NCBI GenBank assembly: GCA_964035545.1
Contig: OZ037767.1
Coordinates: 31,226,628-31,290,627 of the forward strand
DNA length: 64,000 bases
Direction of reading: 5' to 3'
Origin: Bugula neritina
Lineage: Eukaryota; Bryozoa; Gymnolaemata; Cheilostomatida; Bugulidae
A program made the translations under genes and the position numbers. The notes beneath the pieces are model-generated. The model saw only the letters and a list, made by a program, of their open reading frames with translations, ran no database searches and was not told the origin of the DNA. This document shows, piece by piece, positions 54,203 to 64,000 of the stretch (its first letter is position 1; each line of letters begins with the position of its first letter).

Positions 54203-54409
54203 TTCGAATTATTTAGCTACAATAAATATCAAAACTGCAATAATAATGTAAAAATTTAACTTCATCAAAACATAAACTTTTAGTTTTACTTTTAGACTCA
54301 CAATAGATAAAGGAGTTATAGCTGATGTTATTCATGAAGAAAAAATGAAACTAGTAACACTACCTGCAAATTTAAACTTCGAGTTTGAATACATGTTAAA
54401 GTTGTGCTA

Positions 54410-54505
54410 TACCTACTACTAGTACTACTACTACTAGTACTGGTTCTAGTACTACTCTACTAGTACCGTAGGCGTAGTAGTACTAGTAGTAGTAGTAGTT
54501 ATAAG
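54410..54505. repeat. Trinucleotide/ACTAGT block upstream of gene B
   Basis: Repeated ACTACTAGTACTACT and GTAGTAGT words, about 210-300 bp upstream of the gene B start codon. Confidence 0.85.
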
Positions 54506-55109
54506 ATTAGGTGTAAACTGTAAACCAATAAAATTTTCAAGGTTCTCATTTTAATTTATCACGGGTTATCTCTAAAACACAAACTATAGCTTACACAAGT
54601 TATGGTGTGGTGCAAATGCTTCAAACGTTTTTAAATTCGGTGAAAAGTGATAACTAACCGCTCCACTTGCAACGCCAACTGAAACGAAACTGATGACTTG
54701 AAGGAACCGCCTACCGGAAATGTAGTTTAGCGGTTCCTTAAACGAATCTTTACGCGAGTTGTTGTCAAGAGCATACAACTCCCAGTTGCAAAGATGATTA
54801 TTACACTAGAGTTCAATAATTATTATGTTAGGTCACTTGAACTCTTCAGCCTCAGCTAGCAAAGGAATATTTTAAGGGTTGTTGGAATACTCGGAAATAA
54901 TGTCATGTTTTAGAATAACGTCCTCAGTTTTATATATATTTTCATGAAGAAAAAGATAGTGAGATAGTACAATGTATAAAAAAGTTAACAAAATAAAACA
55001 ATATGAAAAAGATAAAACACATATTATAAAACATATAAGTTTAAAGGAAAAACCAGCTGAAATAATTATACAATATATATTACATTTTCAACATGAATTA
55101 TATGCAAAT

Positions 55110-55115
55110 TTTATT
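55110..55115 (-). terminator. PIGB poly(A) signal
   Basis: AATAAA on the minus strand, 100 bp after the PIGB stop codon. Confidence 0.55.
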
Positions 55116-55214
55116 GCACTTGAAATAAATTCACAAATTAAAATAGCTCTAAACTAGAATGACTTTGCATTATGACTGAAACAATAAAAATATATAAACA
55201 GCATTTCCTAATTG

Positions 55215-58200
55215 TCATCTACAGAAAACTTTAATATGCTTGCTTTTTCTCTTATCGCCAGGAAAGTGAGAATAAAAATGCTTGGAACAGCTGCGATATT
55301 TCCCTTTGTTAAGGAACCTGTCAACCACCTGCTCTAGTGAGTCAAACATGACAACATGGCTGTAGACATGCCTACTTGGTCCTTTGACCACTTCATTCTT
55401 GAGCCATTTGATTGGCTCATTGTAGAATGCTTCGGCCTCGTCTGTATAGCCTTCAGTGTTGTTGAGGTTAGGTTCACAGGTGAGGAACCTCATAGCAATA
55501 CCCGAGTGTACGTGACTACAAAACAACAGAACTAGGGCTATCATAAGTACAGAACAAGGAGAAAGTATCTACCTTTACCTATATCAAGGGAGGAGTGACA
55601 GGGGAGAATACAGTAACCCCTACCTGTAGTAGCCCCTACCTGTAGTAAGGGGTGGAGTGACAGGGGAGAATACAGTAACCCCTACCTGTAGTAAGGGGCG
55701 GAGTGACAGGAGAGAATACAGTAACCCCTACCTGTAGTAAGGGGTGGAGTGACAGGGGAGAATACAGTAACCCCTACCTGTAGTAGCCCCTACCTGTAGT
55801 AAGGGGTGGAGTGACAAGGGAGAATACAGTAACCCCTACCTGTAGTAAGGGGTGGAGTGACAAGGGAGAATACAGTAACCCCTACCTGTAGTAAGGGGCG
55901 GAGTGACAGGAGAGAATACAGTAACCCCTACCTGTAGTAAGGGGTGGAGTGACAGGGGAGAATACAGTAACCCCTACCTGTAGTAAGGGGTGGAGTGACA
56001 GGGGAGAATACAGTAACCCCTACCTGTAGTAAGGGGTGGAGTGACAGGGCATAAGGAACAACACACTCATGTTTCCGTTAGTCCGACTCTCGGTATTCAG
56101 AAACTTCATCACGTCAACAGCTCCTCTCTGGTGCAGAAGGGAGAAATATAGCATCATTGGAATGTTGCCCAGAAGCAGTAGAATTAAAGCTCTTTGTGGA
56201 GTGAGGTAAGGAAAGAGGTGACGAGATTGTCTCTGTTTACCAGATAAACGAGATCTCACGCCCTCGATTATTTCTGTCTCGGAGAACGAGTCAGGAGTAT
56301 CAGATGCCGTGAGACCAGAGTCAGCGTCTTTACGATCAGCTCCAACCTTTTCATCTTCCTTCAGCTACAACAGAATGAGAACAGCTATGTAACTAGACAG
56401 TGTCTTAGATACCGTAACCATGGTAACTAGACAGTGTCTTAGATACCGTAACCATGGTAACTAGACAATATATTAGATACCATAGCCATAGCTAGAAAGA
56501 GATAAAATGAAAAATAGAACATTTAAAATACATGAATACTTCAGTGAAAAATTAATGTTCGCTGACAGCTCATAAAACGTGCTCATATTAGAAAGTTAGG
56601 AATTAAATATATTGAGCCGAGTTCACCATACAAATGTTTTACAAAGGTTCAGAATAAAACATATAATTTGTTTACTACTTATGGGTCATTTTACTTAATT
56701 AAGTGCACACTGGATATCTTCAGTTTTTAGCTATTTTTCCCAATTTAACTGCTAATTGACATGGCTTTTTTGGCCAAAACTAGTAAAACACCAATAAATA
56801 CACCTAAATAATCAAAGTTCTTTTTAATTTTGCTTCATTTCCCATGTTTTTTCCTAATTATTCAGCTACTTTTGGTTGCGATCCGCACTTCTAATAAGCT
56901 AAATATATAAGAAAAAACATGGGAAATCAAGCAAAATTAAGAAGAACCTTACTTGTTTTGGTGTATTTATTGGTGCTTTACTAGTTTTGGGCAAAAAGCC
57001 ATGTTCATTACCAGCTAAATTGTGAAAAATAGCTAAAAACTGAAGATATCCAGTGTGTACTAAATTAAGTAATATGATCCTTATATCATATATTTTTAAT
57101 AAATTAATTTATTTGACACTTTCCTACATAATAGAACCTAAAATAATACAAATTGATATTAAGTGATACTCAAGACATGTTTAAGTCCTCTGCCAAGTAG
57201 TACTCTACTATATCACTAGAGAATCTGAATTGCATTGCATAGTATATTAATGTACTTCTCCACGAAATGAGCAAATGTTTGTTACATTAAATAACGTATT
57301 TTATAGAATGTTTGTCTTTGTAAGTTTATAGACTGAGATCTACTGTATAGACTGAGATTTACTGTATAAACTGAGATCCACTGTATAGACTGAGATCTAC
57401 TGTATAGACTGAGATCTACTGTATAGACTGAGATCTACTGTATAGACTGAGATCTACTGTATAGACTGAGATCCACTGTATAGACTGAGATCTACTGTAT
57501 AGACTGAGATCTACTGTATAAACTGAGATTTACTGTATAGACTGAGATCCACTGTATAGACTGAGATCTACTGTATAGACTGAGATCTACTGTATAGACT
57601 GAGATCTACTGTAGGTATAGACTGAGATCTACTGTATAGACTGAGATCCACTGTATAGACTGAGATCTACTGTATAGACTGAGATCCACTGTATAGACTG
57701 AGATCCACTGTATAGACTGAGATCTACTGTATAAACTGAGATCTACTGTATAGATTGAGATCTACTGTATAGACTGAGACCTACTGTATAGACTGAGATC
57801 CACTGTATAGACTGAGATCCACTGTATAGACTGAGATCTACTGTATAGACTGAGATCTACTGTATAGACTGAGATCTACTGTATAGACTGAGATCTACTG
57901 TATAGACTGAGATTTACTGTATAGATTGAGATCTACTGTATAAACTGAGATCTACTGTATAAACTGAGATCTACTGTATAGACTGAGACCTACTGTATAG
58001 ACTGAGATCTACTGTATAAACTGAGATCTACTGTATAAACTGAGATCTACTGTATAGATTGAGATCTACTGTATAGACTGAGATCTACTGTATAGACTGA
58101 GACCTACTGTATAGACTGAGACCTACTGTATAGATTGAGATCTACTGTATAGACTGAGATCTACTGTATAGACTGAGATTCACGTATTTAACACAACACA

Positions 58201-61200
58201 GAGTCACTCCCATGAAAATATTAATTCCACCATCAAAGAGGACAGAATCAACCTTGACAAGTATTAGACTGATATTCCTCCCTAATACAGAATATGGGTT
58301 TACAGTTTACAGAACCGAATGCTGAGCAGACTAACCTTTCTGATGTGGCGGCGGACATCTTCATCGGAAATCGACTGCGAGACTTCCTTCCCCTGACTGT
58401 CAGACGTCACCCGATCTTGGTGAAGGACAGTGATGTAATATCCGCAGACGTGCATGCACAGTGGGAGGACAGGAAGCACAAATCGGAACTCTTTATGAGC
58501 GAGAGCACTGAAACACATATATCAGTACAAACTGACAGAGATTGTGTGCAGAGAGAGGATAACTTTAGTAAACATCATGTGAGAATAATATATTTAATAT
58601 CTACATGAGTATATCGAAACATGTGTAACTATATACATAATAGTTTATATTCAGTTCCGTCAGTTTATGGTTTACTACGCAAACACCGGGAAACCTTAGA
58701 AATAATCTGAGACAGGGGAAGTTTGGTTATTCATCAATTATGTTAGTGCAATCCTTCAACTGAGAAAAACTCAAAAATGACACATAAAGTTACAAACAGC
58801 AGCTTAGAAAAATTCATATGGAATAAACTAATAGCTGCAATATATTTTCAAATCCTCCCCATCAGCTTCAGGAGAAAGATAATTTCCCAATTTGTTGAGA
58901 GAAATACAAGCAGGTGGATATATCACTGATGTCTACATGTAGATTAGGAACTAGCTCACTGATGTCTACAAGTAGATTAGGAACTAGCTCACTGATGTCT
59001 ACCTGTAGATTAGGAAGTATATCACTGATGTCTACCTGTAGATTAGGACGGAGTAAACCAGTAATAGCTGTAGAGATCTGTTCTTGCATTTCTTCCAGCC
59101 AAGAAGAAGTAGGATGGAGTGAGTGGACAGGACAAAGGGTAGACCTTGAGTGAAGTACCAGTGCCAGGGGTGGGTACCTGATGAGTATAGCATGTATCTC
59201 TCAGTCTACTCAACTAGTACTGTGCTAGCTATACGCTTATGCTGCATAGCTTACATTGTGTGGCTTATACATTATATTACATATATTATAATGAATATAT
59301 TCATTACACTTAAACACATTAAAACAAGCCGACACACTGCATTATGTAAGAGTGTTCGAATCATGATAAACATTGCAATGGCAAAATGAACATTGGCATT
59401 TTCCAGGTTAGTTTTATTCCAACATTTGTTGAAGTACAAATTTCTGGTTATAGTAACACGTGGTCTTTCAATACTCACCGTAGATGTGTGAAATGTGGTC
59501 TTTCAATACTCACCGTAGATGTGTGAGATCTTCTTAGAAATGTTGAAAGTGAAGAAGTTTGAAGGCACTAAAGTCCATTCTCCGTAGAATGCTTTATCAA
59601 TGCGTACGGAGATCATGCCAAAGAGAAATCTAGAATACAGCAATATATAGGATATAACGTACATAGTAAATGTGTAGGGTATAACGTACATAGTAATTGT
59701 GTAGATATAACGTACATAGTAAATGTGCAGATATAACGTACATAGTAAATGTGTAGGATATAACGTACATAGTAAATGTGTAGGATATAACGTACATAGT
59801 AAATGTGTAGGATATAACGTACATAGTAAATGTGTAGGATATAACGTACATAGTAAATGTGTAGGATATAACGTACATAGTAAATGTGTAGATATAACGT
59901 ACATAGTAAATGTGCAGATATAACGTACATAGTAAATGTGTAGAGGATAAAGTTATTCCACATTCGTCTTCGGGCTGAGAAAACATGGCCGACACAAAGC
60001 GGGATCCAAATAATGGCAGCAGTTGGACGGATTATTACTGATATGGCAGCAATCCAGAGAAACTTCCAGTTTTCAAAAGATCTAACAAAAAGGTAAACAC
60101 AAACATGTTGTGTGTTGAACAAAAACACCACAGGGTAGAAATAAGTTGATATTAGTATTTTCATAATACTTTAGCATTAATAAAACAACATATATGCATA
60201 TACAAATATATAAGCCTAATAAGCTTCACAACACAAGGGCCAATCTTCGGCCCGAGAACTTGTCTACAGTTTGTATTACATTCGAGATAAAAAGACAGAC
60301 TTACAATAGTATATAGTAGGTACATGTAAGTTAAGACTATAAAGATGTACACAACGTATAAATTCTTTTAAAACTGTTGAAATACTAGGAATGCAAGAAG
60401 AGAAGATAGAAACTAGCTTGATGACTACAAAACATGGACAAACTTATTGGGTGGGCTACTGGACCCCCCTAGTACCTCTAGACAGTATCTAGAACCAGCA
60501 GGCTATGTATGTGCGAAGAGGCCAGACACACTTACAGCTTGGCGGACTTGGTCCAGGGGTAGTAGTAGAGGCCGATGACAACCAATGATGTCTCCGCAGT
60601 GTTGGTGAGGGTTCTGGTGGCGCAGTAGAAGGTGAACCAGGAGAGACAGCTGCAGAGGAGAGTCCACTGGCCAACCAGGGGACTGGAGAGTTTAGAGGAG
60701 AGTTTGTAGAGGTAGAGATCAGAGACAGCGTAGAGCAAACCTTGCAGCACCCGCGGCAGCGTCACCTGATACAGGATGTAATATGTGTATAAACTGCAGA
60801 ATATGAGACAGCAATCTACAACGCTATATCAGAGCTGGTTACTTAGCAAAAGTATATGAGTTGTCTATCCTTTAAGAACTATGAGAAAATACTAAATAAG
60901 CTATATTAGAGTTGTCTACCCCTTGAGAGCTATGAGAGAATACTAAATAAGCTATATTAGAGTTGTCTACCCACCAAAGCTGCATAGGAATCTATACTGA
61001 GCAGTTCCACAGCCTTGTAGAGGACAGTGAAGACAGCTGGGTACAGATAGCCTCGGATCTTAGCCGTCCACTCCCATGTGAGATACCCAGTTGTATTTTC
61101 ATATGTTAAGGATAATGTGAGTACATAATATAATAATCCCAAGCTACATGGTACATTATTCACTAAGCAACTCTTGTACAGCAGGAGCCACCTCCCTATA

Positions 61201-62108
61201 CACTGAAACTGCTCGGTGAATCCCACGAGCTGCAAGGAAAAGGATATCCAAACGCCTGATGGTGGGCCACTTCCAGGGACTGCCAATACTCGTCTGGTAC
61301 ATAGTACGTCTGCACTAACAAGCAGTTGAACAATCTGAACACCATCATCATTAGGAGGATGCTCTGATCATTTCGGAACATTTTACTCCATGCTGTGTTC
61401 TCTATAAGAATTTATATATACATATTATATTATATGATATATTATATACATATGATATATAATGCTATATACACATTACATCATATCATAAAAATGTATG
61501 TGAATAATGCAGTGAGTTCATGCCAAGAATTCATTAATGATAAAAGTTTTTATTTTCACACTAAAAATTTCAATTAAATTCCCTCAGATTAAAGCCTCAA
61601 ATTTTCACATGTTTCCATTACTTAAATTGTATGTAAACTTACCTAAATAGTATGTCCACTTACCTAAATAGTATGTCCACTTACCTAAATAGTATGTAAA
61701 CTACCTAAATAGTATGTACACTTACTTAAATAGTATGTAAACTACCTAAATAGTATGTACACTTACCTAAATAGTGTGTACACTTACCTAAATAGTATGT
61801 AAACTACCTAAATAGTATGTACACTTACCTAAATAGTGTGTACACTTACCTAAATAGTATGTACACTTACCTAGGCCATTACCGAGCTCTGATTTGATAC
61901 TAGTTGGTTCAACAAGCCAATAGTAGGCACCCATCAGTATCTGAGCGAATTCCTTAGCCCAAGGATCATGGTGACACTCCCGCCTTTTATACTTCCTGCG
62001 TGCCCTGCCCACTTTCTCGCTTTCATAGTCTGAGGTTCCTGAATGCTGCGCCCTTTCATTTTCTGCTCGTTTTTGCAGTTGTCTCCTCACTGATAGGGCA
62101 GCAATCAT
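55215..62108 (-). CDS. PIGB: PIGB, GPI mannosyltransferase 3
   Basis: Ten exons: 62108-61871, 61401-61248, 61092-60975, 60765-60536, 60081-59929, 59629-59514, 59177-59036, 58507-58336, 56364-56024 and 55515-55215. All phases agree; 654 residues, or 568 if translation starts at the internal Met at 61381, which is nearer the usual length. GT22-family marks are clear: VPDEYWQSLE with the luminal acidic pair, YLTWEW, CSWFTFYCATRTLTNTAET, IRPTA, THPWHWYF, AHKEFRF, FLMPCHSTPYYSHVH and EAEAFYNEPIKWL. Many hydrophobic segments show a multipass ER protein. It adds the third mannose (alpha-1,2, from dolichol-phosphate-mannose) to the GPI anchor precursor. Exons 8-9 add a charged hydrophilic insert. Exon 1 encodes a basic extension with no match known to me. 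Intron 2 is of U12 AT-AC type. Six introns start with repeats that copy or abut the donor. Confidence 0.9.
55565..56046. repeat. About 46-bp minisatellite spanning the PIGB exon 9/intron 9 junction
   Basis: About ten units with cores agtaaggggtggagtgacag and acagtaacccctacctgt. On the coding strand each reads CACTCCACCCCTTACTACAG then GTAGGG, which repeats the codons for HSTPYY at the end of exon 9 plus the donor. Two units have an extra partial copy. Confidence 0.93.
56683..57080. mobile_element. 398-bp foldback MITE in PIGB intron 8
   Basis: The element is almost wholly palindromic: arms of about 180 bp with roughly 85-90% match by eye and a loop of about 30 bp. The left end is gggtcattttacttaatt; the right end reads aattaagtaatatgatcc. 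Shared inner blocks include cactggatatcttcagtttt and its complement. It is flanked by ttat on both sides (56679-56682 and 57081-57084), a possible target duplication. No coding capacity. Confidence 0.8.
57320..58185. repeat. 19-bp minisatellite in PIGB intron 8
   Basis: About 45 copies of a 19-bp unit with core agactgagatctactgtat; variants have atcc or acct. It does not contain the exon 8 donor (GTTAGT, 58335) and starts about 150 bp after it. Confidence 0.95.
58918..59046. repeat. 33-bp repeat spanning the PIGB exon 7/intron 7 junction
   Basis: Four copies with core tgatgtctacctgtagatta. On the coding strand the two copies nearest the exon keep CTACAG then GTAGAC, as in the exon 7 end and donor at 59035. 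The two distal copies have CTACTT and CTACAT before GTAGAC, so the splice site decays with distance. Confidence 0.9.
59464..59530. repeat. 35-bp duplication of the PIGB exon 6/intron 6 junction
   Basis: Two copies with core tactcaccgtagatgtgtga. Both carry CACACATCTACG then GTGAGTATTG on the coding strand: the exon 6 end and its donor. Use of the distal donor would add 35 nt and shift the frame. Confidence 0.9.
59650..59948. repeat. 26/27-bp minisatellite spanning the PIGB exon 5/intron 5 junction
   Basis: About eleven units with core tataacgtacatagtaaatg. On the coding strand each reads TACACATTTACTAT then GTACGT, the same as the exon 5 end and its donor at 59928. Units of 26 and 27 bp alternate, so read-through would change frame. 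Confidence 0.93.
60855..60974. repeat. About 51-bp repeat adjoining the PIGB exon 3 donor
   Basis: Two full units and a partial one with cores gagttgtctaccccttgaga and ctaaataagctatattagag. The copy next to exon 3 carries the donor GTGGGTAGAC; the others read GGGGTAGAC or GGATAGAC. Confidence 0.8.
61093..61247 (-). other. U12-type AT-AC intron 2 of PIGB
   Basis: The exon ends GCGTTTGG and the intron starts ATATCCTTTT, the consensus of minor-spliceosome AT-AC introns. It ends TCCTTAAC, then ATATGAAAATAC, giving a consensus branch site 12 nt before the terminal AC. No GT-AG pair gives the family-conserved join. With this intron the protein reads HHQAFGTGYLTWEW, which has the spacing expected for PIGB. 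Confidence 0.82.
61622..61874. repeat. 21-bp minisatellite spanning the PIGB exon 1/intron 1 junction
   Basis: About twelve units with core acctaaatagtatgtacact. On the coding strand each ends TTTAG then GTAAGTGTAC, matching the exon 1 end (GGCCTAG) and donor GTAAGTGTAC at 61870. Some copies read GTAGTTTAC, losing the donor. Confidence 0.92.
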
Positions 62109-64000
62109 GTTATGGATCTACGTTGACTGAGCGCATATGATTCTGCTTTAATCAGAAATAAATATTTATACACAGCAAATATAATTGCATACAAACGATC
62201 AAAAATAACTTGAAATGACTTGTTATTTAATCTAAGTTCTAATTAGGTAAGTAGTAGATTGCCATTTTAGTGAGAACATTACAATATTTTAGTTACTCCT
62301 CAGGTAGACGGCTGTTGACTCATTACCACTGTAATTATTATAAAAATAGTCTCTACTAGTCTACTAGCATCTGAAGTTGACAAGTTGAGTCACTTTCACC
62401 CTGTGCTTGCAGTTTTGGATGTCAGAATGTGTTTTGGTTTCAAATACTGTTATTCATTAACAATTATTATAAAGCTAACCACTAATACTGTTGAACTCAA
62501 TTAATATTCAATGCATTTTAATTTTGAATTTGCAGTTATAATCAATTATTTTATTATTCTTCCTCACAGGAGCACCGACTCGTACTCATACTGTTAGTAT
62601 GTTATTGTAATACTAATTGTTATTGACTTATACTTATATTTCTATCAGCAAAGGTAATGTAAAAGTGTTGATGTTAGCTTTATATCAACTATTACTATAA
62701 ATATTACTCAATATTAGCGTAAAGGATATGATCATCTTCAAGTGATTATCTTTAACTCGAAGTTACAATATTGATAATGAGTATTTAACCAAAATATAAT
62801 GACTAACTTTAGGATCAACTTTACTTTTAGCCAACACGGACATCTTTACACTGACAGTTTCAACTGACATTCACTTCAAGTTTATCATTAAAATTGTTAT
62901 TCACTTATTGTAATTGCATTACTGTTACAGTAAATGTAATACTATTAGTATTACTATAGTATAAGTATTAGTATTTGTATAACTACAAGTATGAGTATGA
63001 AATTAAATTTCAAGTTGAAAGTGAAATTGAATCAATTAATCTATCATTCAATATACAAGCCTAATTATTATTAAAACTGTATAACATCAATTATAAGACT
63101 AAGAGTGTAAGATTTACTGATAAACTTTAAGTATTGTCATTGTGATTGTCAAACTCAAAGTCAAACTGACACTGAAACTCATAGTCATTCTCAATGTAAA
63201 ATTAAAAATGCAGTTCAATTGATATAATCCTGATTACCTAAATAACATTGATGCTATTCTATACTCTATAATGATGTATGATTAGTAACAATTATTGTTA
63301 TTACCATAAACATAGGCACTAATTAATTTATTGAAATTGAAAAGAAGTTGGGTTCACCTCCATTGAAGGCGATATTAGAGGTTGTAGTAGATGTTCTAAC
63401 AATAAATAGCAGTTTACGATAGCCAATAGTTTTGTAACGTAAATTGTGACTTTATTTAAAGATTGCAGTCTAGTTGCGGCTGTTGCGTAGCAGTTATTGG
63501 CTTTAGAACAATTATCAAAAAAGTTCTGATTGGCTGAGGTTTTACTGTAGCAATTAATTCCCAAGCTGCCTATAAACGGATTTCAAAGTTTATGCAAGGT
63601 CATCTAGCGAGCAAACATCTGCGCATTCTCAAATGTTCCGTTATGCAAGCGTGAACCAAGATCAAGATGCTTGCATATGCTTGCATAGTGATATTCATGT
63701 TCATATTGATTAATACTAATAGTTACACATGCAAGTTAAAAATGTATTGCTAACCTTAGGTTTAGAAATTATAGCAAAGCCAATATTCAGCTTTAGCTTG
63801 CTTTTTTGTAGTTTTAGGGGTAAAAGTAGCTAAAGTAAATTATACTTATACTTATACTTATAGTAATAGTTATAGTTAATAAGTTATACTTAGTCTTATA
63901 GTTATAGTTTAAGTTATACTAACTTATAGTAATGTTATAGTTATCGCTCATAACTTAGTCTGAGTCCCATAGTGATAGTCATAGTTATACTTATACTTAT
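62109..64000. other. Low-complexity flank upstream of PIGB
   Basis: No gene seen. Long stretches (about 62580-63180 and 63825-64000) are built from short words such as agtattactat, ttatacttatagt and caagttgaaagtgaaa without a fixed period. The same style of sequence occurs at about 4320, 31120, 32320 and 43250. The PIGB promoter must lie in the first few hundred bases. Confidence 0.55.
63825..64000. repeat. TTATACTTATAGT simple-sequence block
   Basis: Repeated ttatacttatac, agttatagtt and aacttatagt words with no constant period; runs off the window end. Confidence 0.85.

Larger units (their letters stand above)
54203..55214. other. Gene B promoter side and PIGB 3' flank
   Basis: It holds an ACTAGT/(AGT)n block at about 54410-54505, the counterpart of the block upstream of gene A. 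A minus-strand AATAAA for PIGB lies at 55110-55115. The short frames at 54584-54778 and 54972-55157 have no resemblance to known proteins. Confidence 0.55.

Noticed and set aside
59503-60164. Minus-strand frames of 121-183 residues
   Set aside because: PIGB exon 5 or 6 read through into the 26/27-bp array; only the exon parts are coding.
63328-63564. 78-residue minus-strand frame
   Set aside because: No motif or splice context; lies in low-complexity flank.

Overview
The window is nuclear DNA of an animal: AT-rich, with genes split by short introns at GT-AG sites and many tandem repeats. Every conserved gene recognised is an animal or general eukaryotic gene. The mix (TRIM-type RING/B-box proteins with a beta-propeller, a 21-finger C2H2 protein, a C1q/TNF-like hormone-type protein, OSTM1, MRPS31, DMAC2, PIGB) fits an invertebrate metazoan. 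A sponge or other early-branching lineage is a guess; the sequence does not settle it. No rRNA, tRNA or CRISPR was seen.

Layout: OSTM1 (minus, 4047-479) and MRPS31 (plus, 5266-9829) diverge from a 1.2 kb spacer. A secreted short-collagen protein resembling adipolin/erythroferrone follows (minus, 19842-10831). A gene-poor stretch of about 7.7 kb (19.8-27.6 kb) comes next, then DMAC2 (minus, 30137-27595) and a zinc-finger gene (plus, 33069-35598). From 36.9 to 54.2 kb lies a tandem family on the minus strand: a 3' propeller cassette without a RING (C), a complete TRIM-like gene (A) and a second complete gene (B). PIGB (minus, 62108-55215) closes the coding part. The last 1.9 kb is low-complexity DNA.

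Exon models were built by hand so that splice sites and codon phase agree across every intron; each complete model sums to a multiple of three. The genes do not form one pathway: OSTM1 acts in lysosomes, MRPS31 and DMAC2 in mitochondria, PIGB in GPI-anchor synthesis in the ER, and the TRIM-like proteins are probable ubiquitin ligases.

The most striking pattern is that many introns of OSTM1, MRPS31, DMAC2 and PIGB carry a minisatellite that starts exactly at the exon-intron junction, and whose unit copies the exon tail plus the 5' splice site (one array copies a 3' splice site). Other points of interest are a U12-type AT-AC intron in PIGB, loop-restricted variation among the three propeller cassettes, signs that gene B is a mosaic joined at a TIR element full of GATCGATC, several foldback/TIR elements and a perfect 37-bp hairpin.
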